Positions 23,088 to 32,102 of a stretch of 64,000 nt of DNA are shown piece by piece. The position numbers and the translations under genes are program-made. Under the pieces are notes generated by a model that made no database searches, had not been told where the DNA came from, and saw only the letters and a list, made by a program, of their open reading frames with translations. The DNA is taken from positions 496,001 to 560,000 of the forward strand of contig NZ_FNJO01000001.1 in the NCBI RefSeq assembly GCF_900104095.1. Reading direction: 5' to 3'. Positions within the stretch are counted from its first letter, which is position 1. Every line of letters begins with the position of its first letter. The DNA comes from Ralstonia sp. 25mfcol4.1 (lineage in GTDB: Bacteria > Pseudomonadota > Gammaproteobacteria > Burkholderiales > Burkholderiaceae).

Positions 23088-23731
23088 ATCCGTCGCTGAC
23101 CGCCCCCGTTCCCCGTCACCACCCCGACGAGCTGGTGGTCGGCTTCGTTTCCATTTCGGACCGGGCATCGTCCGGCACGTACCAGGACGAGGGCATCCCG
23201 GCCCTGCGCGACTGGTTCGGCAAGACGCTGACTTCGCCGTGGCAGGCCGTGGAACGGCTGATTCCCGATGAGGCGCCGCTGATTTCGCGCACGCTGATCG
23301 AACTGGTCGACGTGGCCGGTTGCGATCTGGTGCTGACCACGGGCGGCACTGGCCCGGCCCGGCGCGATGTGACGCCCGAGGCCACACTGGCCGTGGGTAC
23401 CAAGGAAATGCCGGGATTTGGCGAGCAGATGCGGCAAGTGAGTCTGCACTTCGTGCCGACGGCCATCCTGTCGCGGCAGGTGGCGGTGATCCGCGAAACG
23501 CCGAGCCGCGCGGCGCTGATCGTCAACCTGCCCGGCCAGCCCAAGGCGATTCGTGAGACGCTGGAAGGCCTGCGCGACGTGGAAGGCCGCGTGATCGTGC
23601 CGGGCGTGTTCGCGGCGATGCCCTATTGCATCGACCTGATCGGCGGCCCGTATGTGGAAACCAACGAAGCCATCGTGAAGGCGTTCCGGCCGAAGAGCGC
23701 GTTGCGCGCGAAGCCGAATCCGACGGTATGA
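23084..23731 (+). CDS. mog: Molybdopterin adenylyltransferase Mog
   Basis: A 215-residue MoaB/Mog-fold enzyme that adenylates molybdopterin before molybdenum insertion. Motifs: [68 protein letters not shown] and C-terminal [15 protein letters not shown]. Coupled to darP by an ATGA overlap. The terminator at 23747 follows. Confidence 0.92.
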   Translation: MNPSLTAPVPRHHPDELVVGFVSISDRASSGTYQDEGIPALRDWFGKTLTSPWQAVERLIPDEAPLISRTLIELVDVAGCDLVLTTGGTGPARRDVTPEATLAVGTKEMPGFGEQMRQVSLHFVPTAILSRQVAVIRETPSRAALIVNLPGQPKAIRETLEGLRDVEGRVIVPGVFAAMPYCIDLIGGPYVETNEAIVKAFRPKSALRAKPNPTV

Positions 23732-23746
23732 CCGCCCCATGCCGAT

Positions 23747-23777
23747 AACGCCCTTCCCCCTGCGCAGGGCGTTTTTT
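23747..23777 (+). terminator. Terminator after mog
   Basis: AACGCCC/GGGCGTT stem, 13-base loop and a T6 run that overlaps the stop codon of the convergent transporter gene. Confidence 0.85.
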
Positions 23778-24657
23778 ATTTCAGCCCCAGATACAGCCCG
23801 ATCGGCACGAACACCACGGCGGCGATATTGCCGAGCAGCACGATCGACGCCACCTGGTCGGGTTCCTGCCGGAAGTGGTCGGCCACCAGGAAATTCAGCA
23901 CTGCCGGCGGCAGCGATGCGAAGACGAACAGCAGCCCGCGCTGCAGGTCGGTCATCGGCACCCACCATGCCAGCAGCAGCGCCACGGCGATGCCGGCCAG
24001 CGGGCAGACGATGGCGCCCAGCACGCCCATGCCCCAGTTGCGCAGGCTCACATCCTTCATCCGTACGCCCAGTGCGAACAGCATCAGCGGCACCGTGGAA
24101 TCGCCCAGCAGCTTGATCGATTCGTAGACGGGCTCGGGGAGCGCAAATACGGGCTTGGCCAGCGACAGCGCCACGCCGGCCACGGTGGCCAGCACCATCG
24201 GATTGCGCGCGATCTGCGCCATCGACGCATGCCGGTTCACGATCTTCATGCCGATCGTGAAATGCATCAGGTTCGATGCCGCGAACAGCGCCACGGCCGG
24301 CGCCAGGCCCCCCTGCCCGAAGGCAAAGACCGACAACGGCAGCCCCATGTTGCCGCAGTTGTTGAACATCATCGGCGGCACGAACGTGCGCGGGTTGGCG
24401 CCGCTCATGCGCGCCACCACCCAGGCCAGAACGCCCGAGCCGATGACCACGGCCACGGCGCAGGCCAGCAGCACCAGGTGATCGGCCAGCACAAAATCCT
24501 TGCTGATGAACGCCGATACCACCAGTAGCGGCGCGATCACTTCGAGCATCGCCTTGTTGATGCCCGCCATGTCCGGATGGGCACGCCGCCCGTATATCCA
24601 CCCGATCAGGATGATCAGGATGACCGGCGTGATGATCGAGACGATGCGCGTGAACAT
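23776..24657 (-). CDS. AEC (auxin efflux carrier) family transporter
   Basis: A 293-residue integral membrane protein of the AEC/bile-acid-arsenite superfamily with about ten hydrophobic segments. Family markers are FTRIVSIITPVILIILIGW, NPRTFVPPMMFNNCGNMGLP with the conserved Asn/Gly-rich break, PMVLATVAGVALSL and STVPLMLFALGVRM. Substrates in bacteria are usually organic acids such as malate or malonate; nothing here identifies one. Convergent with mog; 83 bp downstream of orn on the same strand. Confidence 0.88.
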   Translation of the reverse strand: MFTRIVSIITPVILIILIGWIYGRRAHPDMAGINKAMLEVIAPLLVVSAFISKDFVLADHLVLLACAVAVVIGSGVLAWVVARMSGANPRTFVPPMMFNNCGNMGLPLSVFAFGQGGLAPAVALFAASNLMHFTIGMKIVNRHASMAQIARNPMVLATVAGVALSLAKPVFALPEPVYESIKLLGDSTVPLMLFALGVRMKDVSLRNWGMGVLGAIVCPLAGIAVALLLAWWVPMTDLQRGLLFVFASLPPAVLNFLVADHFRQEPDQVASIVLLGNIAAVVFVPIGLYLGLK

Positions 24658-24740
24658 GGCAGGGGCGGCTGGACGGACTCAGGCGGCGTGGCCGGTCCGT
24701 CTTGGAGCCCGCTCGCCGGGTTCTTGTTCTAGAGCGGGTG

Positions 24741-25373
24741 TTACGCGGAAGGGGCGGCGGGAGCGGCAGGCGATGCCGGTGCCGGCAACGTGGCGGCTGC
24801 CTCGGCCGGCGTCTTGATGAAGTGCTGGCGGTAGTAGCGCAGTTCTTCCACCGATTCCAGGATGTCGGCCAGCGCCGTGTGCAGCTGACGCTTCTGGAAA
24901 CCCTTGTGGATCGCCGGCTCCCAGCGCTTGCACAGTTCCTTGAGCGTGGAGACGTCGAGATTGCGATAGTGGAAGAACGCTTCGAGCTTGGGCATGTAGC
25001 GCGCCATGAAGCGGCGGTCCTGGCAGATCGAATTGCCGCACATCGGCGACTTGCTGGCCGGCACCCAGCGCTTCAGGAAGGCCAGCAGCTCGGCCTCGGC
25101 CTGGGCTTCGGTCAGCGTCGATGCCTTGACCTTGTCGATCAGGCCCGAGCGGCCGTGCGTGCCCTTGTTCCAGTTGTCCATGCCATCGAGCACCGCATCG
25201 GACTGGTGGATCACCAGCACCGGCCCTTCGGCCAGGATGTTCAGTTCGGAATCGGTGACCACCACCGCCACCTCGATGATGCGGTCGGTATCCGGCTGCA
25301 GGCCGGTCATTTCCATGTCCAGCCAGACAAGGTTGTTTTCACTTTTGACGGAGGATGCGGCGGGACTTGTCAT
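24741..25373 (-). CDS. orn: Oligoribonuclease Orn
   Basis: A 210-residue DEDDh 3'-5' exoribonuclease that clears 2-5 nt RNAs, including pGpG, and is usually essential. Motifs: [57 protein letters not shown] with catalytic Asp, [12 protein letters not shown] and the HTALADI catalytic His/Asp. It is about 30 residues longer than the E. coli protein because of an Ala/Pro-rich C-tail ([20 protein letters not shown]), likely disordered. Divergent from the M48 peptidase gene. Confidence 0.95.
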   Translation of the reverse strand: MTSPAASSVKSENNLVWLDMEMTGLQPDTDRIIEVAVVVTDSELNILAEGPVLVIHQSDAVLDGMDNWNKGTHGRSGLIDKVKASTLTEAQAEAELLAFLKRWVPASKSPMCGNSICQDRRFMARYMPKLEAFFHYRNLDVSTLKELCKRWEPAIHKGFQKRQLHTALADILESVEELRYYRQHFIKTPAEAAATLPAPASPAAPAAPSA

Positions 25374-25535
25374 CTGGCGGTACGGCTCGATATGGACTTC
25401 GAAAAGGAATTGCCCCGGAACGGCGGGTGGCCGGGGGCGAACAATTTATAATTCTCGCATATCTGCCCCGGATGGCATGCTGCGCACTTGGGCTTTCCCG
25501 TTGCTGCGCCGCGCCATCCTCTACAAGGCTCTCCG

Positions 25536-26786
25536 ATGTTCACGCTGATCTTTCTTGCCGCCCTGGTCATCATGGTGCTGACCAAACTCTGGCTCGCCTC
25601 GCGCCAGATCCGCCATGTGGCCCGCCATCGCGGCGCCGTGCCCGCGCGGTTTGCCGACACCATCGCCCTGTCCGCCCACCAGAAGGCGGCGGACTACACG
25701 ATCGCCCGCACACGGCTGTCGATGCTCGAAGTGGTGGCCGGCGCCGCCGTGCTGATCGGCTTCACGATGCTGGGCGGCCTGCATGCGCTGAACCAGTTCT
25801 GGCTCCACACCTTCCCGGACAGCGCCTACCTCTACGGCGTGGCGCTGATCGCCAGCGTGGCCGTCATCGGCGGGCTGTTCGACCTGCCCTTCTCGCTGTA
25901 CGGCCAGTTCGTGATCGAGCAGCGATTCGGCTTCAACAAGATGACGTTCGGCCTGTGGCTGGCCGACCTGGCCAAGATGGCCGCCGTGGCCTGCGTGCTG
26001 GGCCTGCCGCTGCTGCTGGCCGTGCTGTGGCTGATGGATCGCGCCGGCCCCTACTGGTGGCTTTACACCTGGCTGCTGTGGGTGGGCTTCAGCCTGTTGC
26101 TGCAGGTCATCGTGCCCACGTACATCGCCCCGCTGTTCAACAAGTTCGAGCCGCTGACCGACGAAGGCCTGCGCCAGCGCATCGAGGCGCTGCTGCGCAA
26201 GTGCGGATTCGCCAGCAAGGGCCTGTTCGTGATGGACGGCAGCCGGCGCAGCGCGCATGGCAACGCCTATTTCACCGGCTTCGGCGCGGCCAAGCGCATC
26301 GTGTTCTTCGACACGCTGCTGGAGCGCCTGGACGGCGAGGAGGTGGAAGCGGTGCTGGCCCACGAACTGGGCCACTTCAAGCGCCGCCATGTGGCCAAGA
26401 TGATCGCGGTCACGTTTGCGCTCTCGCTGGTATTCCTGGCGATCCTGGGCTGGCTGGCCACCCGCGAGTGGTTCTTCACAGGCCTGGGCGTGCTGCCGAA
26501 TTTCGGCGCCAGCAACAACGCGCTGGCGCTGGTGCTGTTCTTCCTGGCCCTGCCGGTGTTCACATTCATCCTCGGGCCGCTGGCCAGCCAGTCGTCGCGC
26601 AAGCATGAATTCGAGGCCGACGAGTTCGCCGCGCACCAGACCAATGCCGGACACCTGGTGTCCGCGCTGGTGAAGCTGTACAAGGACAACGCGTCGACGC
26701 TGACGCCGGACCCGATCTATAGCGCGTTCTACTACTCGCATCCGCCCGCAGCCCAGCGGATCGACCGTCTGCTGTCGCACGCATGA
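25536..26786 (+). CDS. M48 family (Ste24/CAAX prenyl protease type 1) membrane metallopeptidase
   Basis: A 416-residue integral membrane zinc peptidase. Several N-terminal membrane segments precede the catalytic [13 protein letters not shown] (HEXXH, about residue 276), then two more segments and the third zinc ligand in [10 protein letters not shown]. Length and layout match Ste24-type M48 proteins rather than the shorter HtpX. It probably acts in membrane protein quality control. Start ATG 25536 gives [16 protein letters not shown]. Overlaps rsgA by four bases (ATGA). Confidence 0.93.
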   Translation: MFTLIFLAALVIMVLTKLWLASRQIRHVARHRGAVPARFADTIALSAHQKAADYTIARTRLSMLEVVAGAAVLIGFTMLGGLHALNQFWLHTFPDSAYLYGVALIASVAVIGGLFDLPFSLYGQFVIEQRFGFNKMTFGLWLADLAKMAAVACVLGLPLLLAVLWLMDRAGPYWWLYTWLLWVGFSLLLQVIVPTYIAPLFNKFEPLTDEGLRQRIEALLRKCGFASKGLFVMDGSRRSAHGNAYFTGFGAAKRIVFFDTLLERLDGEEVEAVLAHELGHFKRRHVAKMIAVTFALSLVFLAILGWLATREWFFTGLGVLPNFGASNNALALVLFFLALPVFTFILGPLASQSSRKHEFEADEFAAHQTNAGHLVSALVKLYKDNASTLTPDPIYSAFYYSHPPAAQRIDRLLSHA

Positions 26787-27760
26787 CCCGCAGCGCACGC
26801 CATCACAATGCCGGCAAGGGCACCGGCAAGGCCAACGGCGCCGATACGGAATCGGCGCTGATCGTCGCCGCGCACGGCCGCCACTACGTGGTGGAGCGCA
26901 CCGATGGTTCCCACCTGCATGCCTTCCCGCGCGGCAAGAAAAGCGACGCAGCCGTGGGCGACCACGTGCGCATCGAACTGGCCGCGGTGGACCAGGGTGT
27001 GATCACCGGCATCGACCCGCGCAAGAACCTGCTGTACCGGTCCGACCAGTTCAAGTCGAAGCTGCTGGCGGCCAATATCGACCAGGTGATCATCGTGCTG
27101 GCCACCGAGCCGAGCTTCTCGGAGGATCTGCTGGGCCGCGCGCTGGTGTCGGCCGAGGCGCTGGAGATCCGCCCGCTGGTCATCCTGAACAAGACCGACC
27201 TGACCGGGCGCCTCGACGACGCGCGCCGCCGCCTCAAGCTATACCAGGATCTGGGCTACGACACGCTGGAGCTGTCCGTCCACGGCCGCCCCGAAGAGGC
27301 GCTGGCCGCGCTGCAGCCGCGCACGGCGGGGGTGTCCAGCATCCTGATCGGGCAGTCGGGCATGGGCAAGTCGTCGCTGCTGAACCTGCTGATTCCGGGC
27401 GTGGAAGCCCAGACACGCGAGATTTCGTCGAAGCTCGACTCCGGCAAGCACACCACCACGTTCACGCGGCTCTATCACCTGCCTGCCGAATGGGCCGTCG
27501 TCGATGGCCAGCCCGGCTATCTGATCGACTCCCCGGGCTTCCAGGAATTCGGCCTGCACCACCTGAGCGAAGGCATGCTGGAGCGCGCCTTCCCGGAATT
27601 CCGGCCGCAGCTGACCGAATGCCGGTTCTACAACTGCCACCACATCAACGAGCCCGGCTGCGGCGTGCTGGGCGCCATCGACAACGGCACGATTTCTCCG
27701 CGCCGCCACCAGCTCTATACGCAGCTGCTGCACGAATCGCGACAGCAGAAGCCGTGGTAA
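26783..27760 (+). CDS. rsgA: Ribosome small subunit-dependent GTPase RsgA
   Basis: A 325-residue circularly permuted GTPase maturing the 30S subunit. An OB-fold N-domain is followed by G4 (ILNKTDL), then G1 ([12 protein letters not shown]), then G3 ([12 protein letters not shown]), in the permuted order typical of RsgA, and a C-terminal zinc motif ([15 protein letters not shown]). Cytosolic. Translationally coupled to the M48 peptidase gene, an arrangement common in Burkholderiaceae. Confidence 0.95.
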   Translation: MTRSARHHNAGKGTGKANGADTESALIVAAHGRHYVVERTDGSHLHAFPRGKKSDAAVGDHVRIELAAVDQGVITGIDPRKNLLYRSDQFKSKLLAANIDQVIIVLATEPSFSEDLLGRALVSAEALEIRPLVILNKTDLTGRLDDARRRLKLYQDLGYDTLELSVHGRPEEALAALQPRTAGVSSILIGQSGMGKSSLLNLLIPGVEAQTREISSKLDSGKHTTTFTRLYHLPAEWAVVDGQPGYLIDSPGFQEFGLHHLSEGMLERAFPEFRPQLTECRFYNCHHINEPGCGVLGAIDNGTISPRRHQLYTQLLHESRQQKPW

Positions 27761-27825
27761 GCCCCGGCTGGCAATTGGCAACGGCCGTGGTAAGGTAAAA
27801 GCACCCTGCCCGCCACGGCTTCATC

Positions 27826-28131
27826 ATGAAACTGCTGCTGAGGACGCCTTCGCTGGTCCATGCCGCGCATTGCCAGAACGTACTGGATGCAGCGGGCATC
27901 CGCGCGGAAGTCCGCAATACCTGGCTTGCCGGTGCGGCAGGCGATATCCCGCTCAATGAAAGCGCCCCGCAGGTCTGGATTCTTGACGACGCCGCCGAGG
28001 CCGACGCATGGGCCACGCTCAATGCGGCGGCCAATCCCGCGCCGGGGCCCCGCTGGCAGTGCCGCCGCTGCGGCGAATGGCACGAGGCGCAGTTCGCCGC
28101 ATGCTGGCACTGCGGCGCGCACCAGGAATAA
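27826..28131 (+). CDS. DUF2007 domain protein with C-terminal zinc-ribbon-like motif
   Basis: A 101-residue protein. The first about 65 residues are a DUF2007 domain (putative signal transducing protein): LLRTPSLVHAAHCQNVLDAA-GI, then IPLNESAPQVWI. The last 25 residues carry two CxxC pairs (CRRCGEWHEAQFAACWHCG), like a small zinc ribbon. No function is assigned to the family. It follows rsgA by 65 bases, on the same strand. Confidence 0.85.
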   Translation: MKLLLRTPSLVHAAHCQNVLDAAGIRAEVRNTWLAGAAGDIPLNESAPQVWILDDAAEADAWATLNAAANPAPGPRWQCRRCGEWHEAQFAACWHCGAHQE

Positions 28132-28157
28132 AAAAAGCGCCACAACACGTGGCGCTT
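28131..28157 (-). terminator. Terminator after the CobD/CbiB-like gene
   Basis: Minus-strand stem GCGCCAC/GTGGCGC with a five-base loop, followed by seven U. It lies between convergent genes. Confidence 0.85.
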
Positions 28158-28176
28158 CGTCTTCGTCCGTCGGCGG

Positions 28177-29154
28177 TCAGCCCACCCAGAGGGCCAGCGA
28201 GATCATCGCCAGCAGCAGCATCCACAGGATCACGGCACGCCAGACCAGGCCCACCGCCGACTGCAGCGTGCGGACGCCGGGGTCCGCGCCAAACTCGGGA
28301 GGCACCGGCTCGGCCTCGCTCATGCCCGGCGCGTAGTCCACCCCAGCCAGGCTCGTGCGCAGCATGACGCTTGAATCCTCTTCGGCCAGCGGCTGGCCCA
28401 GCCGCACGCCGAGCGCCCCGCCGCCGCTGGCCAGCAGGATGCCGTTGACCGCGTCGTTCCACTTGCGCGCGTGGTTGCGCCACGCGTAGACCGCGTCCTC
28501 GAAATTGCCGACGATGGCAAACCCGATTGCCGTCAGGCGCGACGGCACCCAATCCAGCACGTAGAACGCGCGGGCGGCGAAACGCCCCAGCGCCGGGCTG
28601 CGCTCGTTCGACGGCGTGTTCCACTGGCGATTCAGGAATTCGGCCGTGCGATACAGCACCACGCCACCGGGACCGATCGGCACCAGGAACCAGAAGAACA
28701 CCCCGAACACGTGGCGGTGCACGGCCACGATGGCCGCCTCCAGCGTGTGGCGGACGATCTCGCTCACGGGCATTTCGACCGTGTCGAGTCCGGTCCATTC
28801 ATGCAGCAGCGTGCGGGCGGTATGCAGGTCGTCCCGGTTCAGCGCCTCGTGAATGTCCGTGAAGTAATGGCTGAACTGGCGGAAACCCAGGGTCAGGTAG
28901 AGCAGCAGGACATTCCAGACCAGCGTCAGGGCCACGCTGATCGACGCCAGCAGGTAGTGGACAAACACCACGGCCAGCGTGAGCGGCAACACAACGGTAA
29001 GCCAGGCCAGCGCAGCGTCGCGCGGGCGGCCGGTGTCGAAGGCGTGCTCGGCGCGGTCACCCAGCACACGCACGATGTCGTAGATGGGATTGTTCCGGCC
29101 GAGCGCCCGGAATTGTTCGGCAATCAGCGCCAGGAGAATGGATACGAAGGTCAT
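28177..29154 (-). CDS. CobD/CbiB family membrane protein
   Basis: A 325-residue protein with four to five hydrophobic segments, similar to the CobD/CbiB family (adenosylcobinamide-phosphate synthase in cobalamin synthesis), with GFRQFSHYFTDIHEALNRDD, PVSEIVRHTLEAAIVAVHRH, FGVFFWFLVPIGPGGVVLYR and YVLDWVPSRLTAIGFAIVGN. There are no cobalamin genes nearby, and the family's betaproteobacterial paralogues outside cob clusters, AmpE-like, are of unknown role, so the enzyme function is uncertain. ATG 29154 gives MTFVSILLALIAEQF; a longer reading would add 59 non-conserved residues. Confidence 0.82.
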   Translation of the reverse strand: MTFVSILLALIAEQFRALGRNNPIYDIVRVLGDRAEHAFDTGRPRDAALAWLTVVLPLTLAVVFVHYLLASISVALTLVWNVLLLYLTLGFRQFSHYFTDIHEALNRDDLHTARTLLHEWTGLDTVEMPVSEIVRHTLEAAIVAVHRHVFGVFFWFLVPIGPGGVVLYRTAEFLNRQWNTPSNERSPALGRFAARAFYVLDWVPSRLTAIGFAIVGNFEDAVYAWRNHARKWNDAVNGILLASGGGALGVRLGQPLAEEDSSVMLRTSLAGVDYAPGMSEAEPVPPEFGADPGVRTLQSAVGLVWRAVILWMLLLAMISLALWVG

Positions 29155-29292
29155 CGCGTGACGATTAGTCGGCGCACGGCGTGTGCCGCGGCGGTCGCAT
29201 GGCGGATAGGCCAGACGATAGCATAGCGGCAAGTGTTCCAAGTACCTGTAAGCACTGGTTACGGGTAAACAAATGGCGGCCGCGCAACGCAA

Positions 29293-29315
29293 ACGCCCGC
29301 CAGGGCGGCGGGCGT
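29293..29315 (-). terminator. Terminator after the pirin gene
   Basis: ACGCCCGCC/GGCGGGCGT stem, 5-base loop, followed on the minus strand by TTGCGTT. U-run is imperfect. Confidence 0.6.
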
Positions 29316-29335
29316 CTGCAGCGGACTTCACCGGA

Positions 29336-30037
29336 TCACGCCGGCAGGTCGAACACCAGCACTTCGGCGTCGGCGCCCTTTTCCAGGCTCACGGCATCCT
29401 CGCCGGCAAGCTTGGCGGCGTCGCCCGATTCCAGCGGCTGGCCGTTGACCGTCACCCGGCCGCGCGCCACATGCACGTAGGCCTGGCGTCCCGGCCGCAG
29501 CGCCAGCGTGGCAGTCTCGTCGCCGTCGATCAGGCCGGCAAACAGGCGAACGTCCTGATGGATCACCACCGAACCGTCGGCGCCGTCCGGGCTGCCCACC
29601 AGGCGCAGGCGGCCGCGCTTGTCGGCGGCGTCGAACGTCTTTTCCTCGTAGCCCGGCTCGATGCCCTGCTGGTTCGGCATGATCCAGATCTGCAGGAAGT
29701 GCGTGGTCTGGTCGGCGGCGTGGTTGTACTCGGAGTGGCGCACGCCGGTGCCAGCGCTCATGCGCTGCACGTCGCCCGGACGGATGACGCTGCCGTTACC
29801 CATGCTGTCCTTGTGCGCAAGTTCGCCTTCGAGCACATAGCTGATGATTTCCATGTCGCGGTGGCCATGGGTGCCAAACCCCATGCCGGGCGCCACACGA
29901 TCCTCATTGATCACACGGAGCGGGCCAAACTGGATATGGCGCGGGTCGTAATAGTCGGCAAACGAGAACGTATGGTACGACTTGAGCCAGCCATGGTCCG
30001 CATAACCGCGATCTTCAGACTTACGGATTTCAATCAT
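29336..30037 (-). CDS. Pirin family protein (YhhW-like quercetinase type)
   Basis: A 233-residue bicupin of the pirin family. The N-terminal cupin has the metal motif GFGTHGHRDMEIISYVLEG with HxH and Glu, then QRMSAGTGVRHSEYN with the fourth ligand. The second cupin has lost its ligands, as usual. E. coli YhhW of this family cleaves quercetin in vitro; the natural role is unclear. Divergent from a LysR-type gene, with a palindrome between them, suggesting that regulator controls it. Confidence 0.92.
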   Translation of the reverse strand: MIEIRKSEDRGYADHGWLKSYHTFSFADYYDPRHIQFGPLRVINEDRVAPGMGFGTHGHRDMEIISYVLEGELAHKDSMGNGSVIRPGDVQRMSAGTGVRHSEYNHAADQTTHFLQIWIMPNQQGIEPGYEEKTFDAADKRGRLRLVGSPDGADGSVVIHQDVRLFAGLIDGDETATLALRPGRQAYVHVARGRVTVNGQPLESGDAAKLAGEDAVSLEKGADAEVLVFDLPA

Positions 30038-30165
30038 TTTGATGGCCCTCCTTGTGGCCTGGAATCGAACCCTTCAGCTCTTGGCTGCGGGCTCGGCGGC
30101 GTTTCGATGCTAGGCAGTTTAGGGGAGCGGGAGTATATTGGCGGGCACCGCGTTAGAAGCACTTG

Positions 30166-30180
30166 TTCAGAAATTCTGAA
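30166..30180. promoter_or_regulatory. TTCAGAA-A-TTCTGAA palindrome before the LysR gene
   Basis: Perfect 7-1-7 inverted repeat immediately upstream of ATG 30182, covering its ribosome site region and lying in the pirin-LysR divergent spacer. Fits a LysR-type T-N11-A operator. Confidence 0.6.
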
Positions 30181-30181
30181 T

Positions 30182-31114
30182 ATGCCCCTGTCACTCGAAT
30201 CCCTTGAAGTCCTTGACGCCATCGAGCGCAAAGGCAGTTTTGCCGCCGCCGCCCACGAAATGGGCAAGGTGCCCTCCGCGCTGACCTATGTGGTCCGCAA
30301 GCTCGAGGAAGACCTCGACGTACTGCTGTTCGACCGCCGCCGCCATCGGGCCGAACTGACGCCGGCGGGCCGCGCCCTGCTGGACGAAGGCCGCCACCTG
30401 CTGCACGCCGCGGACGACCTGGCACGGCGCGTCAAGCGCCTGGCCACCGGCTGGGAAGCCAGCCTGAACATCGCCGTGGACGATCTGGTCAATTTCCGGG
30501 CCCTGCTGCCCGTGATCCAGGACTTCTACGCCGAGAACACGGCCACCCGGCTGCGCTTTGCCAAGGAAGTGCTGGGCGGCACCTGGGATGCGCTGGTCAG
30601 CAACCGGGCCGACCTGATCATCGGCGGCGCGTACGAGATTCCAAGCACCCAGGGCTTCCAGGTGCGGCCGCTGGGCACGATTCCGTTTGTCTTCGCCGTG
30701 GCCGCGCATCATCCGCTGGCCACCGAGGAAGGCCCGCTCACCACGATCCAGATTGCCAAGCACCGCATCGTGGCCGTGGGCGATACGTCGCGCAACCTGC
30801 CCGCGCGCACCCACGGCGTGCTGGCCGGCCAGGACGTGCTGGTGGTGCCCACCATGCGCGACAAGCTCGAAGCGCAGATCCGCGGCCTGGGCTGCGGCTG
30901 GCTGCCCGCGCCGATGGCGCAGCCGCATATCGAAAGCGGCGTCCTGCAGGTGCGCGAAACCGTGGAAGTGCGCGCGCCCGGCAACTTCAAGGTGGCATGG
31001 CGCACCAATACGCGCGGCAAGGCGCTGCAATGGTGGTCCAGCAAGCTCGACGATCCCCGCCTGGCGCAGGCGTTGATGCAGCAGGCGCCGCAGCAGCCGG
31101 AGTCGTTCGAGTAA
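30182..31114 (+). CDS. LysR family transcriptional regulator
   Basis: A 310-residue regulator with a winged helix-turn-helix (LEVLDAIERKGSFAAAAHEMGKVPSALTYVVRKLEEDL) and a LysR substrate-binding domain (about 90-300) with the usual GAYEIPSTQGFQVRPLGTIP and GLGCGWLPAPMA segments. It is divergent from the pirin gene over 144 bp containing the 30166-30180 palindrome, so pirin and itself are the likely targets. Followed by gluQ after 12 bases. Confidence 0.92.
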   Translation: MPLSLESLEVLDAIERKGSFAAAAHEMGKVPSALTYVVRKLEEDLDVLLFDRRRHRAELTPAGRALLDEGRHLLHAADDLARRVKRLATGWEASLNIAVDDLVNFRALLPVIQDFYAENTATRLRFAKEVLGGTWDALVSNRADLIIGGAYEIPSTQGFQVRPLGTIPFVFAVAAHHPLATEEGPLTTIQIAKHRIVAVGDTSRNLPARTHGVLAGQDVLVVPTMRDKLEAQIRGLGCGWLPAPMAQPHIESGVLQVRETVEVRAPGNFKVAWRTNTRGKALQWWSSKLDDPRLAQALMQQAPQQPESFE

Positions 31115-31126
31115 GTCCGCCGCACC

Positions 31127-32005
31127 ATGCCGCAACGCTACCGGGGGCGCTTCGCCCCCTCTCCCACCGGCCCGCTGCATCTCGGTTCGCTGGTGACCGC
31201 GCTGGCCAGCTGGCTCGACGCGCGCGCCCATGGCGGCGACTGGCTCGTGCGGATCGAGGACATCGACTATCCGCGCTGCGTGAAGGATGCCGACACTGGC
31301 ATCCTGCGCACGCTCGACGCGCTGGGCCTGCGGCCCGACGAACCGCCGGTCTGGCAAAGCCGCCGCGAGTCGCGCTATGCCGATGCACTGCGGCGGCTGG
31401 ACGCCGCCGGCAGCCTGTATCCATGCGGCTGCTCGCGCAAGGAAATCGCCGATTCGCTGATCCATGTCCGCGAACGGCACCAGACGCTCGGCTATCCAGG
31501 CACCTGCCGCAACGGCCTGCATGGCAAGCTGCCGCGCGCGTGGCGCGTGCGCGTGCCGGACGGCCCTGCGGCCACGATCTGCTTTGACGATCGCTGGCAG
31601 CGGCGCCAGTGCCAGAACCTGGAAACGGAGCTTGGGGATTTCGTGCTGCGCCGGGCCGACGGGCTATGGGCGTATCAGCTGGCCGTGGTCGTCGACGACG
31701 CCGAACAGGGCATTACACACATCGTGCGCGGCGCCGACCTGCTCGACTCCACGCCCCGCCAGATCCATCTGCAGCATCTGCTGGGCCTGCCCACGCCGTC
31801 ATATCTGCACGTGCCCGTAGTGGTCAACGCGATGGGCGAAAAACTGAGCAAGCAAAGCGGCGCGCAGGCGCTGGACACGGCCGCGCCGCTGGATGCGCTG
31901 CGGCAAGCCGGCGCGCACCTGGGCATCGTGAACGGAGAAGCGTCGGTCACAGCATGGCTGGCGGCGGCCACGGAGCAGTGGGCGGAACAGTGGCTGGAGC
32001 GATAG
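31127..32005 (+). CDS. gluQ: Glutamyl-Q tRNA(Asp) synthetase GluQ
   Basis: A 292-residue truncated glutamyl-tRNA synthetase that attaches Glu to queuosine-34 of tRNA-Asp. It lacks the anticodon-binding domain of GltX. Motifs: [20 protein letters not shown] (HIGH-like HLGS), zinc ligands CGCSRKE and GTCRNG, and LSKQSGAQ (KMSKS-like). Length fits the family. It starts 12 bases after the LysR gene, so it may be co-transcribed, though the functions look unrelated. Confidence 0.94.
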   Translation: MPQRYRGRFAPSPTGPLHLGSLVTALASWLDARAHGGDWLVRIEDIDYPRCVKDADTGILRTLDALGLRPDEPPVWQSRRESRYADALRRLDAAGSLYPCGCSRKEIADSLIHVRERHQTLGYPGTCRNGLHGKLPRAWRVRVPDGPAATICFDDRWQRRQCQNLETELGDFVLRRADGLWAYQLAVVVDDAEQGITHIVRGADLLDSTPRQIHLQHLLGLPTPSYLHVPVVVNAMGEKLSKQSGAQALDTAAPLDALRQAGAHLGIVNGEASVTAWLAAATEQWAEQWLER

Positions 32006-32055
32006 GCGGCGAGTGGGTCGTCGAACCCGATCCGTCCGTCGTCGCCCGGAATGAT

Positions 32056-32081
32056 AACGGCCCGCCAATGCGGGCCGTTTT
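32056..32081 (+). terminator. Bidirectional terminator between gluQ and rhlE2
   Basis: AACGGCCCGC/GCGGGCCGTT stem with a CAAT loop and T4, located between convergent genes. Confidence 0.85.
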
Positions 32082-32102
32082 GCCAGTGAAGCCTTGGCGA
32101 TC

